Below, in pieces: positions 40,115-48,183 of a stretch of DNA of 64,000 nt (the first letter of the stretch is position 1; each line of letters starts with the position of its first letter). The notes below the pieces were generated by a model that searched no databases, was not told the DNA's origin, and saw only the letters and a list, made by a program, of their open reading frames with translations. A program made the position numbers and the translations under genes. Source of the stretch: Hyphomicrobiales bacterium (GTDB lineage Bacteria > Pseudomonadota > Alphaproteobacteria > Rhizobiales > Beijerinckiaceae); contig CAKNFP010000001.1 in assembly GCA_930633525.1 (NCBI GenBank), positions 2,954,001 to 3,018,000 on the forward strand. The letters are read 5' to 3'.

Positions 40115-40548
40115 CAGAACAGCCTCAGGAGCGAACTCACGGCCGATGCCGCGCTGCTGCCGGCGACGCGCCGCAGCTGCAGCGAGTAGGACAGCATCTT
40201 CGGTGCACCGAGGGCGTCATGGACCGTCCGATCCTCATCGATGCCCTCGATCACATGCGGGCCGTAGATCCTTCCGGCCAGCGAAACAAACATGAGGGTC
40301 TGGCCCGAGAGGGCGGCACCACGAAGACCGTCGAGATTCTCCATGCCGCCAAACTCATGCGGGAAAAGAACACCCTCGACCGTCACCTCATCAGATTTTG
40401 GGCCGAGCCACTGGAGCGCCTCCAGCCGGTCGACAACCTGTTGGGTGGCCCAGGGCGTCGCAAGCTTGCGCTTGACGCCCTGGTAGCCGAACCCCAGCGC
40501 CGTGAAGGCGTATGGGCCTAGAGCAAGAGTCACTGGCCCCGCCATCAC
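40114..40548 (-). CDS. Phage tail protein U (tail terminator type)
   Basis: 144 residues. LALGPYAFTALGFGYQGVKR, then DEVTVEGVLFPHEFGGMENL and GPHVIEGIDEDRTVHDALGA match P2 gpU, required to finish the tail. Two Met codons begin the frame (40548 and 40545); the gene overlaps the tape-measure stop. Confidence 0.88.
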   Translation of the reverse strand: MMAGPVTLALGPYAFTALGFGYQGVKRKLATPWATQQVVDRLEALQWLGPKSDEVTVEGVLFPHEFGGMENLDGLRGAALSGQTLMFVSLAGRIYGPHVIEGIDEDRTVHDALGAPKMLSYSLQLRRVAGSSAASAVSSLLRLF

Positions 40549-43307
40549 TGTGCTCCATCATGAAGGGAACCGTCCTGACGGTTCTTGAAGCTGGCGCCGA
40601 CGGAACGGCCGACTGCCGCCTGGGCTTGCTGTGCGGCGGGGCCAACCATGTTGAGCTTTCGCAGCAGTCGATCCACGAAGCTTTCCGCGTCAGCGATCGA
40701 GGACACGTCGATTTGGGGCTTCGCCACCACGTCGAGCGACGCCTTGATGTCGTTGCCGGCTTCCTCAGCCTTCGCCTTGGCCTCGTCGAGAGCGGTGGTG
40801 TCTATGGCAGGAGCTGGATTCGGCCCCATAACCTCCGGCCGGCTGGGCGGCAGAGGTGCACTCTGCGGCAAGTTGCCGTTGTGGAACGGATTAAGAGGCC
40901 CTGGCGCGTCAATCTCGGGCAACGTAATTGGCGTCGTATCGAGCTTGCTGACTGCCTTCTCGAGGTCGGCGATCGTCTGCGTGATGCGTGCCTTTTCCGC
41001 CTCAAGTGGCGAGGCAAGCGTTGCCGCCACATCAGGCAGTTTGCTCTTCGAGTAGATGTCGCTCAGCTTGGCATTGATCTCATCGAGTTGCTGTGTGTAC
41101 TCGGTGAGCCGCGCCTTGCCTTCTTCCCTGTCGCCCTTGATGTCCGCCGGGTTGTGCGTGGCGCCGCCTAGGACTTGGCCTGCAACATTAGAGGCATAAT
41201 CGATCACCTCTACAGCCGCGGCAACGCCCGTGACGACACCGACGGTCTTTAGCCCCTTATTGAGGAGCCCGCCACGCTTTCTCCCGCCCTTCCCCCCAAC
41301 AACGTCGGGGACGCCCCCGCCCCCAGCGGCGCCAAGTCGTGCCGCGGCCACATTAAGTGCCGCAGCTGACTCCAACAGCGCCGGGCCGGCAGCACCTAGC
41401 CCGGCAAAACCAGCCAGCGTCTTGAAGGCACCAACAGCCCCAAGGACCGCCGCCGTTGCACCAAAAGCCGTCGCAACCCTTCTCGCGGGCTCCGACATAT
41501 TGGAGATCGCGTCGATCGCGTTACCAATCTTGTCGAAGCTCCAGGTCAGCCACTGTGCATTGGCCTCACCGATCGATTGAGTGAGCGTCTCGACCGAGCC
41601 CTTCAGACGCTCGAACGCGCCACCGAGGCCGGCCATCATCTCATCGGCGATCGTCTTGCCGAAGTTGTCGGGCGTGTTGGTCAGGGATTCGCGATCTTGG
41701 GTAAACTGGCCGAACGCCTTCGCCAACATCGCGCCTCGGCCGCCTTGGCGATCGGTGAAGAACGCATTCAGAATGCCGAGGGATGGATCTTTGCTAAGGA
41801 TCGCCGCCAACAAGCCTTCAGCATCCACGCTCTCGACTGAGAATTTGTGGAACTCACCGACCTTCTTGGCGAGCGTCTGCGCGTCCTTGGCCTTCATCTT
41901 GCCCTTGTTCGTCTTCTCGAACAGGTCCGACACCGCCTCAGTGACCGCAGCCGTGAACGCGCCACGGTCATTGATGATCTCGGTGTCATCCAGAACGTCC
42001 GCGAGACGCTCGCGAATCTCAGGCGTGAACCCCTTGCCGAAATCCTGCTTAAATTTGCCCTCGAGCGCGTCGACTGACAGGCCACCGGGCATTGTGGTGT
42101 ACTTGCTGTAATCGATACCGGTCGAAGCTAGCGCCGCAAGGCCCTTTTGAGTGGGCGCGACAAGCTTGCCGGCCGCCGATCGCAAGAAGACACCAGCCTC
42201 GTCACCACGCACGCCGGCGCGGCGAAGACCCACCGCCAAGGCACCCTTCGTCTCATCGGAAAGGCCCGCGACCGTGCCTGACGCGCCACCGTATTTCCAA
42301 AACTGCTGAACGTCCTCGTCCGACAGGCCGCCAAGCTTGGCCATTCGGATGGACATGTTACTGGCGCGGCGGGCTTCCTTGATGGCCTTTTCTGGAGTCG
42401 AAATATCTTTGCCTGTTGACGCCAAGAACCCGCGTATGGCTTCGGCGCTCTCGGTCATATCCGCCCGCATGGCGAGCGCGTAGTTCTTTGCCTCTTCGAT
42501 GATGCTGTTGGCGACCTGCGCGCGAGGCATATTCTCAGGGAGGCCCTGCATCACCGCCGTCTGCGCGTGCACCACGTCGAGGTTCGTGAACTGGGTGTCC
42601 TGGCCGATGCGCTTCGCCTGGGGGATCAGGTACTTGTCCTGGTCTTCCTTCTTGACGCCCGCATACGCCCGCTGAGCCCGAACGCCGATATCGAACTCAG
42701 CAGCCGATACAATCGCGCGCTCGGCGAACTGCCTGCCGCGGTAGGCCACATAGCCGCCCGCAACGCCTCCAGCGACGCCCATTGCCTCGCGCCGACTGGC
42801 GCTTCGTTGCGCCGCCGCCTTTGTCCGTGCCAACAGTCGCTCTTGTTCGCGGAGGGACCGGTTGGCGGCATCGACGCCGGCCTTCATGGCCTGCTCGGCG
42901 GATCCGACCCGCCGAATGTTTACACCAAAGCCCTCGATCGCCCGGCGCGCGGAGACGAATGCTTCTCTCTGCTGGCGAAAAGATGCCGCGGCTGCGCTTA
43001 CAGCCTGCTGAGCACGCTTATAGTCTGCCGCGAGCTTCTTGCTGGGCTCACCAGCGGCCCGCATCTGCTGTGCGAGTTCCTTGACGCGAGTCTGTGCATC
43101 AAGGAATGCTTTGTTGGCCGCGCGCAGCGGCTCTTTGGTTTTGCCAAACCTCTCGACGGCCTTGGTGAAATCGGCCGCGCGCTTTTTGGCTTCATCGAGC
43201 CCCTTCGAGGACTTGTTGACGCCATCGAGCGCCGCCGCTGCCTTCTTAGACGGGCCGGAAAGCTGGTCGATCAGCTTGATGACCAGTGAGGATGTTTTTG
43301 TGGTCAT
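40545..43307 (-). CDS. Phage tail tape-measure protein
   Basis: 920 residues that set tail length. The N-terminal 150 residues are coiled coil (KKAAAALDGVNKSSKGLDEA, AQQMRAAGEPSKKLAADYKR). Next is a conserved tape-measure domain from about residue 190 (EFDIGVRAQRAYAGVKKEDQ). Ala/Gly hydrophobic stretches lie around 630-700 (GATAAVLGAVGAFKTLAGFA, KTVGVVTGVAAAVEVIDYAS). A Pro-rich C-terminal part follows. ATG 43307 overlaps the stop of the E' frame (ATGA). Confidence 0.93.
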   Translation of the reverse strand: MTTKTSSLVIKLIDQLSGPSKKAAAALDGVNKSSKGLDEAKKRAADFTKAVERFGKTKEPLRAANKAFLDAQTRVKELAQQMRAAGEPSKKLAADYKRAQQAVSAAAASFRQQREAFVSARRAIEGFGVNIRRVGSAEQAMKAGVDAANRSLREQERLLARTKAAAQRSASRREAMGVAGGVAGGYVAYRGRQFAERAIVSAAEFDIGVRAQRAYAGVKKEDQDKYLIPQAKRIGQDTQFTNLDVVHAQTAVMQGLPENMPRAQVANSIIEEAKNYALAMRADMTESAEAIRGFLASTGKDISTPEKAIKEARRASNMSIRMAKLGGLSDEDVQQFWKYGGASGTVAGLSDETKGALAVGLRRAGVRGDEAGVFLRSAAGKLVAPTQKGLAALASTGIDYSKYTTMPGGLSVDALEGKFKQDFGKGFTPEIRERLADVLDDTEIINDRGAFTAAVTEAVSDLFEKTNKGKMKAKDAQTLAKKVGEFHKFSVESVDAEGLLAAILSKDPSLGILNAFFTDRQGGRGAMLAKAFGQFTQDRESLTNTPDNFGKTIADEMMAGLGGAFERLKGSVETLTQSIGEANAQWLTWSFDKIGNAIDAISNMSEPARRVATAFGATAAVLGAVGAFKTLAGFAGLGAAGPALLESAAALNVAAARLGAAGGGGVPDVVGGKGGRKRGGLLNKGLKTVGVVTGVAAAVEVIDYASNVAGQVLGGATHNPADIKGDREEGKARLTEYTQQLDEINAKLSDIYSKSKLPDVAATLASPLEAEKARITQTIADLEKAVSKLDTTPITLPEIDAPGPLNPFHNGNLPQSAPLPPSRPEVMGPNPAPAIDTTALDEAKAKAEEAGNDIKASLDVVAKPQIDVSSIADAESFVDRLLRKLNMVGPAAQQAQAAVGRSVGASFKNRQDGSLHDGAQ

Positions 43308-43459
43308 CGCGTCCCGGCCTTGGCCTTGAGAACTTTCAAGGCGCCCTCGTGATAGCGCCACGCCTTGTCGAGGGGCATCCCCTCAACATCAGTCAGGGAG
43401 GTGTGAAGGACGTGCGCAATGAGAATGGCAACGTCCATCCAGCCCCTCCCTATGGGGCG
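43304..43459 (-). CDS. Tail assembly chaperone E' extension, reached by -1 frameshift
   Basis: A 51-codon frame downstream of, and -1 to, the E gene, ending in TGA at 43304-43306. It encodes AILIAHVLHTSLTDVEGMPL and DKAWRYHEGALKVLKAKAGT. Joined at the slippery site (43459-43465) it makes a fusion of about 133 residues, as in P2 E+E'. An internal ATG at 43438 could also start this frame. The chaperone coats the tape measure during tail assembly. Confidence 0.8.
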   Translation of the reverse strand, partial: RPIGRGWMDVAILIAHVLHTSLTDVEGMPLDKAWRYHEGALKVLKAKAGTR

Positions 43460-43704
43460 TTTCCCCAGAGATCGCCGGTCTTGTCGATGATAACGTTGTA
43501 GTCCTTGGCGGAGACCTTGCGAAACTCCGCGATTGGGATGCCGGCCATCGAGGCAAGAATCGCCGCAAGGCGCGCGGTGTCGCCAACAATCCCGTCGCCC
43601 TCGATAAGATCTCCCACAGTAGCCGGGCGGAAGGTCAGGCTGGACAGGTCGACGCCTTCATGCTGGATTGGGCGAGAGAGGGGAACCGTGACTGTATCGG
43701 TCAT
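43450..43704 (-). CDS. Phage tail assembly protein E (P2 gpE type)
   Basis: 84 residues (VPLSRPIQHEGVDLSSLTFR, then GDLIEGDGIVGDTARLAAIL and IPIAEFRKVSAKDYNVIIDK), the gpE family. It is followed by the -1 frame E' extension before the tape-measure gene, which is the universal order for tail chaperones. It reads leftward; the cargo gene at 43733 is divergent from it. Confidence 0.88.
   Translation of the reverse strand: MTDTVTVPLSRPIQHEGVDLSSLTFRPATVGDLIEGDGIVGDTARLAAILASMAGIPIAEFRKVSAKDYNVIIDKTGDLWGNAP
43459..43465 (-). other. Programmed -1 ribosomal frameshift site
   Basis: Minus-strand heptamer GGGAAAC, with the E frame reading G GGA AAC, fits the X XXY YYZ slippery rule. Slippage lets the ribosome bypass the E stop (43450-43452) and continue in the E' frame. 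It lies two codons before the E stop. Confidence 0.82.
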
Positions 43705-43732
43705 GGGGAATCCTTTGTGGGGGGATTAGGGG

Positions 43733-44335
43733 ATGTGGGGGAAAGCTGCCATTGGCGCGGCCGGCGCTGGCTTGCTATTTGTCGCAATGCACAACCCAGC
43801 CGCTGCTCAGGAAGCGGTAGCTGGCATTAGGATGTGCGCGGAAAAGACCGACGATGAAGCACGCCTCGCATGTTTCGATACTCTGGCCGAAGCATGGGCG
43901 AAATCGGATTCGCCTTCAGAAAAGACGGCGAATACGACAGAAATCTCTAAACCGGCGGACCCGCTCGTCTACAGGGTCTCGGACCCCGATGATATGTACG
44001 TCGCTCCGCGGAAATATATCGGAAAACCGGTTGAGTTGCGTCGAATGAGTTGCTTCCATGCGGATGTTAAGGAATACCGCTGCATCTCGAACGGCGATCT
44101 GCCTCTCGTAGTTTTCACTGCCGATATAACTCCAGCATCAGAAAAAGCGGCAATCGAGGCCGACTGCGGAGAAGTGAAAAAGGTCAGCAGCAGCATTTGC
44201 CGCAAAACACTGCGGTTCGTGCCTGGGCATATTGACGAAGACATGATGTCGGGAAACAATAAACGAGCGATCGTCCTGGCGAGGACTGTTGAAATCGTGC
44301 CAGCCCCGCCGCCGCAGAAAAAGCGGCGGCGCTAA
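43733..44335 (+). CDS. Exported phage cargo protein, unknown function
   Basis: 200 residues with a signal peptide (AAIGAAGAGLLFVAMHNPAA, cleavage near AAAQ). The mature part starts with an IRMCAEKTDDEARLACFDTL segment, a pattern seen in type VI/secretion-associated and other periplasmic proteins, and has Cys in SCFHADVKEYRC. It is the first of three adjacent plus-strand genes for exported proteins, opposite to the late operon. Confidence 0.7.
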   Translation: MWGKAAIGAAGAGLLFVAMHNPAAAQEAVAGIRMCAEKTDDEARLACFDTLAEAWAKSDSPSEKTANTTEISKPADPLVYRVSDPDDMYVAPRKYIGKPVELRRMSCFHADVKEYRCISNGDLPLVVFTADITPASEKAAIEADCGEVKKVSSSICRKTLRFVPGHIDEDMMSGNNKRAIVLARTVEIVPAPPPQKKRRR

Positions 44336-44554
44336 GTGCGCGTATATTTGCTCGCCGCGCTTTTCGCCTGGATAGCCACCCCCGCCCTCGCCCAGTCATG
44401 CGACTACTGCGGATGCAAGGGCGGGCCGGGGTATAGAGATGCGAAAGGCAAGTGCGTCGGCTGGAAGCAGCTCAGCAAGGCATGCGGTAACCCGCCAACG
44501 ACAAGGTGCACCTACGAGAAGGGCGATCTCGAGCCGGAAGCAGAAGAGGATTAG
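44336..44554 (+). CDS. Small exported Cys-rich protein (phage cargo)
   Basis: 72 residues. GTG 44336 follows the previous stop without a gap. Signal peptide VYLLAALFAWIATPALAQ, then SCDYCGCKGGPGYRDAKGKC with five closely spaced cysteines and a sixth and seventh in KACGNPPTTRCTYE. Likely a disulfide-rich periplasmic peptide. The C-terminal is acidic. Confidence 0.68.
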   Translation: MRVYLLAALFAWIATPALAQSCDYCGCKGGPGYRDAKGKCVGWKQLSKACGNPPTTRCTYEKGDLEPEAEED

Positions 44555-44563
44555 GGGGAAATC

Positions 44564-44740
44564 ATGTTCAAGGGGATCTTAGCGGCCGTTGCAATGGTCG
44601 GGATGTTGACGGCGGTGCCAGCTGAGGCGCGAAACTATCCGTGCTCGGGAAAGAAGGGCGGCGTCGCCCGCTGCAGTGGCGGCAAGCACATCTGCAAGGA
44701 CGGTAGCGTCAGCCAGTCGAAGCGGGTGTGCTCGAGGTAG
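44564..44740 (+). CDS. 58-residue exported Cys-containing protein (phage cargo)
   Basis: ATG 44564 with a GGGGGAA ribosome site. Signal peptide MFKGILAAVAMVGMLTAVPA EA; mature part PCSGKKGGVARCSGGKHICK then DGSVSQSKRVC. The CSGKKGG...C...C.DGS.S.SK..C pattern recurs in small secreted proteins of Hyphomicrobiales and their phages, with no function known to me. Four cysteines suggest two disulfides. Third in the cargo group. Confidence 0.68.
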   Translation: MFKGILAAVAMVGMLTAVPAEARNYPCSGKKGGVARCSGGKHICKDGSVSQSKRVCSR

Positions 44741-45002
44741 GCCTCGTCCCCGTAAACTCCCCGCTCAAAGCCGCCTCCGGCAGACCCCATCTCTTGTTGA
44801 CCACCTTGACGGCCTCTACGATTGCGTCCGCCATCTCGCAGCCGTAGGCACTGTCGGGCAAACCCACGATGGCGGTATGCGGCCCGGTTGAGCCTTTTCC
44901 CGCGTTGATGGAAAAAGAGTTCCCGCTTAGACGGCTCGCAAATACGAAATTGCTTTGAACCGTCCAATGGCGATGCTCAAATGGTGGGATTGGGGAAGGC
45001 AT
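44709..45002 (-). CDS. Hypothetical small phage protein
   Basis: 97 residues from ATG 45002. NFVFASRLSGNSFSINAGKG, then AIVGLPDSAYGCEMADAIVE and AVKVVNKRWGLPEAALSGE have natural coding composition. It overlaps the end of the 58-residue plus-strand gene by 32 bases antisense. No known domain. The longer in-frame ATG at 45050 would overlap the next plus-strand gene. Confidence 0.5.
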   Translation of the reverse strand: MPSPIPPFEHRHWTVQSNFVFASRLSGNSFSINAGKGSTGPHTAIVGLPDSAYGCEMADAIVEAVKVVNKRWGLPEAALSGEFTGTRPTSSTPASTG

Positions 45003-45015
45003 TGAGGGGGGCGAC

Positions 45016-45294
45016 ATGTCACACGCTGACGCTATCAGGGACTTGGTCAAATCGCTTGCTCACAAGATTGGCGCTCGGGACAAGGAGGGCGCTATATCGC
45101 TGATTGATGAGATCGAAGCCCAAAGCGCCAAGGGGCATGAAAGGCTCGTCGAGCGCGCTGCGACGCTTCGAACCTTCATCGACGACCACATAGGTAAGAC
45201 TTTCGATGATCTTGAGATAGCCGTCGAAGGGCTTCGCAACGCGGCGATCAGTGCCGGGCCATCTGATGTTCGCAAGACTCTTATGTTGGATTAG
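45016..45294 (+). CDS. Small helical cytoplasmic phage protein
   Basis: 92 residues (MSHADAIRDLVKSLAHKIGA, then FIDDHIGKTFDDLEIAVEGL). All-helical, no signal peptide, good GAGGGGGG ribosome site. Divergent from the gene at 44709-45002 (13-bp gap). Function unknown; part of the cargo cluster. Confidence 0.65.
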   Translation: MSHADAIRDLVKSLAHKIGARDKEGAISLIDEIEAQSAKGHERLVERAATLRTFIDDHIGKTFDDLEIAVEGLRNAAISAGPSDVRKTLMLD

Positions 45295-45324
45295 AGAGCA
45301 CCCCTCACGGGGCGCCCTCCCTAC

Positions 45325-45639
45325 TTAGCGGCGCGAACGCCGATCGTTCTGATCCGTGTTTCCGCGGCACATCCAGCCGATGACAGCGCCGAACATCCCA
45401 GCCATAAGAATGCTGCTGACCGGGGTAGCCCCGACCTGACGTCCCAGGGCCTTAACGCCATCATCATAGTAGGCCTGACCGGCGTCGACCGCCTGACGGG
45501 TTACGTCCTTCGCGGCGCCTGCCGCTTGGTCCGTTAAGTCGGCCACCTTGTCGCGTCCGGAATTCCACGTCTCTTTCGCGGCGTCCTTGGCCTTGTCGGC
45601 CATGTCCTGCGCTGCGCCCTTGATCTGTTCGGTATCCAT
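45325..45639 (-). CDS. Small ElaB/YqjD-like membrane-anchored helical protein
   Basis: 104 residues from ATG 45639. The N-terminal 70 residues are an amphipathic helix rich in Lys, Asp and Ala (IKGAAQDMADKAKDAAKETW), followed by one C-terminal membrane helix (PVSSILMAGMFGAVIGWMCR). This layout resembles ElaB/YqjD and CsbD-type stress proteins of bacteria, some of which bind ribosomes at the membrane. An unusual item between tail genes; probably cargo. Confidence 0.68.
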   Translation of the reverse strand: MDTEQIKGAAQDMADKAKDAAKETWNSGRDKVADLTDQAAGAAKDVTRQAVDAGQAYYDDGVKALGRQVGATPVSSILMAGMFGAVIGWMCRGNTDQNDRRSRR

Positions 45640-45703
45640 GCGGACCTCCATTTGTTTCCGTGGAGGTCAACGTCTGAACGCTCTCTTCGTTCAGGCCAGC
45701 GTC

Positions 45704-45728
45704 AAAAAGGCGCCCCCGTAGGGGCGCC
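45704..45728 (-). terminator. Rho-independent terminator after tail tube gene
   Basis: Read on the minus strand: GGCGCCCC, loop TACG, GGGGCGCC, then TTTTTGAC. It lies just after the tail tube stop (45737) and separates the FI/FII unit from the cargo genes. Confidence 0.85.
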
Positions 45729-45736
45729 ATCACCTA

Positions 45737-46243
45737 TCAGAGCATCAGGGCCGAGCGGATGCCACCCGTCTGGCTCTCACCGCCGATTTTCACGTCGTAA
45801 TCGTCGGCCTCAACGAGGGGACTGCCATCGATCTCCAGCTTTACGTAATGCACTGACACGGTGTGCGAGGTGCTGGCCTTTTCGCCCGGCGTCCAGGCGC
45901 CAGGATCGAAGCCGTCGAGGAAGCCGCGCATGTAGACGGTAGCCGGGTGGACGGTGCCGTCCTCATCGACCAGCGCGGCGGTGGCCATGAACTCCTTCTC
46001 CACACCTGGCCGGAGCCCGAAGAGCTTCAACGTGGCTGGATCGAGGGCCGTCATGGCGAAGGACATCTCGAGCGTCTCATATCCGAGGGCAACGCGGCGC
46101 GGCTTGACCATGCCGGCGTTGCGGAATTCCTCGTACTTGACCTTCATGGGCGGGACAGTGATTTCACTCGCCTGCCCGACCTTGGAGTCGCGATCCACGA
46201 AGATGGTGCAGTTGCGCAGGATGTACGCAGGTGTCTCTTTCAT
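45737..46243 (-). CDS. Phage major tail tube protein (P2 FII type)
   Basis: 168 residues. YILRNCTIFVDRDSKVGQAS, then EITVPPMKVKYEEFRNAGMV and LGYETLEMSFAMTALDPATL match the FII tube family; P2 FII is 172 residues. It forms the inner tube of the contractile tail. 9 bases after the sheath gene. Confidence 0.93.
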   Translation of the reverse strand: MKETPAYILRNCTIFVDRDSKVGQASEITVPPMKVKYEEFRNAGMVKPRRVALGYETLEMSFAMTALDPATLKLFGLRPGVEKEFMATAALVDEDGTVHPATVYMRGFLDGFDPGAWTPGEKASTSHTVSVHYVKLEIDGSPLVEADDYDVKIGGESQTGGIRSALML

Positions 46244-46252
46244 GGTCGCTCC

Positions 46253-47902
46253 TTACGCGGCCGAGAGGGCGCCGTCGCCGAGTTCAGAGAGAACTCGGTC
46301 GCGGAGCTGGGCGTAGTACTGGATCTCGCGGTGAGCGATGACCCGGATGTCTTCCATCGGCGCCGGCGGCTCAAACTTGACGCCGAGGGTCACGCGGCCG
46401 GCCGCCATCTCTTCGTTCGTGTTCCGCTCGGGATCGAGCCACACGTCACCGCCCAGGATCGCGCCTTCAGCAACGAGCGTGCGCATGAACGCCCGGCCGG
46501 ATTCGATCATGAACTTGAGGTTCGCGAGGGAGAACGGCTTGTCGACGAACTCGGTGTAGGACTTCTCGATCGCCTCGTTGATGAAGTCGGCCGTGCGGCG
46601 AACGCTGAGGAACTTCCACAGGTCATTGCCGGTCGTCACCCGGTTGCCCCAGGTGCGGAAGCCTTCGCCATGCAGGTTGATGATCGTGTTGACCGCGCGC
46701 TCGTTGAGGTAGTTCGCCTGCGCGCCGTAGGAAACCGGCCGCGTGGTTCCCGCAATGCCGTTAATCGGCTTGTTGGAGACCGAGTGCCAAAACCCAAGAT
46801 CTCGATCGACTTGACACTGACGTCCGGCAAAGCGAGACGATGTCGGCTGCGGCACGTAGGCGCTAGCTGTCCTGTCCCAGACAAGTCCCTTCGGATCGAC
46901 GACATAGATGCGCTGCGAGTTGATCAGCGAGCGATAGGCGTAGGCCTCGTCGTCAGTTGTATCCGGCCCGTCCACGAAGGCGACCGCGCGGATGTCATCG
47001 AGCACACCCAACATCTCAGCGACGACCGGGTTCATGACGTTGCCGACGTGGGCCGTGGCCGAGGCGCTGGAGCCGCCAGAGAAGGCGATCGTCGGAGCGG
47101 AACTGTAGCCTGTGCCACCGTTCGTGATCGTCACCGCAGTCACGACACCGTCGGTTAGGACCGCCGTTGCCGCCGCGCCGCTTCCCGCTCCCGTGATGGT
47201 CACCGCCGGGGGCGTGACGTAGCCCGCGCCGCCATTGGTCACACTGATCGCGGATACGGCGCCGGAGTTGACCGAGGCTGTCGCTGCAGCACCCGACCCG
47301 CCGCCCGAGAACGAAACCGCAGGTGCCGTGAAGCCAGCGCCAGCCCGCTTGATGGTGACGCCGGTCACCTTGCCGTCGGCGAAGATAGCCTCGAACTCGC
47401 CGTCATTGCCTCCGGACACCGCAACGCTGGGCTTGCTATGATAGCCAGACCCCTGGTTCGTCATCTGGATCGACGCGATGCCGTCCGTCGGCGTGGACGC
47501 AGTGAAGCCCGGCGCGATGAAGATACGCGGCTTCAGACCGTAGAGGCTCTCGCACTTCTTAGCGGCGTGAACGCCGGTCAACGCCGTGCTGTCGCCAACG
47601 AGGTTGGACATCGTCTCGGCGTCCGTGTCGCCCACCTCAACGCGACTGATGTAGACGTACGGCCCGTGCTGATCGAGGATGCCGTCATAGGCCGCCTTCA
47701 GCGTGCCGGCATTGCCCAGCAACGACGCCCGGCTGTCCTTGCCATAGAGCAGGACCGGCTTGTCGTACTGGAAGAGATCTTCATCCGCATCAGGCGCCGT
47801 GCCGATCAGGAAGACGACAGCGCTTTGGTCGGTGCGGATGAGTACCGGCGTTTCGTCGGACTCAAAGACCCGCGCGCCATGGTGAAAGGAAAGGTCGGCC
47901 AT
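46253..47902 (-). CDS. Phage tail sheath protein (P2 FI type) with glycine-rich repeat insert
   Basis: 549 residues, far above P2 FI (396). The family parts are residues 1-135 (FHHGARVFESDETPVLIRTD, FLIGTAPDAD, YVYISRVEVGD) and 290-549 (MLGVLDDIRAVAFVDGP, SNKPINGIAGTTRPVSYGAQ, FRTWGNRVTTGNDLWKFLSV). Between them, about 141-288, is a Gly/Ala/Thr/Val insert of four units of roughly 38 residues, each like VTNGGAGYVTPPAVTITGAG. It likely forms a beta-rich domain on the sheath surface. The sheath contracts to push the tube into the host. A terminator hairpin ends only 17 bases before the start. Confidence 0.93.
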   Translation of the reverse strand: MADLSFHHGARVFESDETPVLIRTDQSAVVFLIGTAPDADEDLFQYDKPVLLYGKDSRASLLGNAGTLKAAYDGILDQHGPYVYISRVEVGDTDAETMSNLVGDSTALTGVHAAKKCESLYGLKPRIFIAPGFTASTPTDGIASIQMTNQGSGYHSKPSVAVSGGNDGEFEAIFADGKVTGVTIKRAGAGFTAPAVSFSGGGSGAAATASVNSGAVSAISVTNGGAGYVTPPAVTITGAGSGAAATAVLTDGVVTAVTITNGGTGYSSAPTIAFSGGSSASATAHVGNVMNPVVAEMLGVLDDIRAVAFVDGPDTTDDEAYAYRSLINSQRIYVVDPKGLVWDRTASAYVPQPTSSRFAGRQCQVDRDLGFWHSVSNKPINGIAGTTRPVSYGAQANYLNERAVNTIINLHGEGFRTWGNRVTTGNDLWKFLSVRRTADFINEAIEKSYTEFVDKPFSLANLKFMIESGRAFMRTLVAEGAILGGDVWLDPERNTNEEMAAGRVTLGVKFEPPAPMEDIRVIAHREIQYYAQLRDRVLSELGDGALSAA

Positions 47903-47919
47903 AAGGCTCCCTCAAAAAG

Positions 47920-47943
47920 AAAAAGGCGCCACGAGGGCGCCTT
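47920..47943 (-). terminator. Rho-independent terminator upstream of sheath gene
   Basis: Read on the minus strand: AAGGCGCC, loop CTCGT, GGCGCCTT, then TTTCTTTTTG. It would stop the fibre-gene transcript before the sheath gene, or act as an attenuator or processing point. Confidence 0.78.
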
Positions 47944-47967
47944 GCGAACAGAGTGTGTGGGGGTCGG

Positions 47968-48183
47968 TCAGAACGTCTGGACGGGGGCCGTCAGGTCGAT
48001 CTTCTCGCGGGACGCGCCCTGGAGGCGCAGCACGGTGGTGGGGATCCCCTCCTCACCTTCCGGCCCGGTGAAGACGCGGATCTCGCGAACCCAGTCTCCG
48101 CTTTCCAAGTCTTGCGTCGACGGCGTGATGACGACTTTCTCGATGCCGTCCACGAGCGTCGTCTGGTGGGTGACGGTGATCAT
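47968..48183 (-). CDS. Small phage protein of the fibre region
   Basis: 71 residues (MITVTHQTTLVDGIEKVVIT, then DWVREIRVFTGPEGEEGIPT and LRLQGASREKIDLTAP). ATG 48183 overlaps the previous stop (ATGA). Probably a fibre-associated accessory protein; no named family. Confidence 0.65.
   Translation of the reverse strand: MITVTHQTTLVDGIEKVVITPSTQDLESGDWVREIRVFTGPEGEEGIPTTVLRLQGASREKIDLTAPVQTF

Noticed and set aside
44635..44967. 110-codon minus-strand frame in the cargo cluster
   Set aside because: It competes with the better-looking minus frame 44709-45002 and overlaps the 58-residue signal-peptide gene; content is not protein-like.
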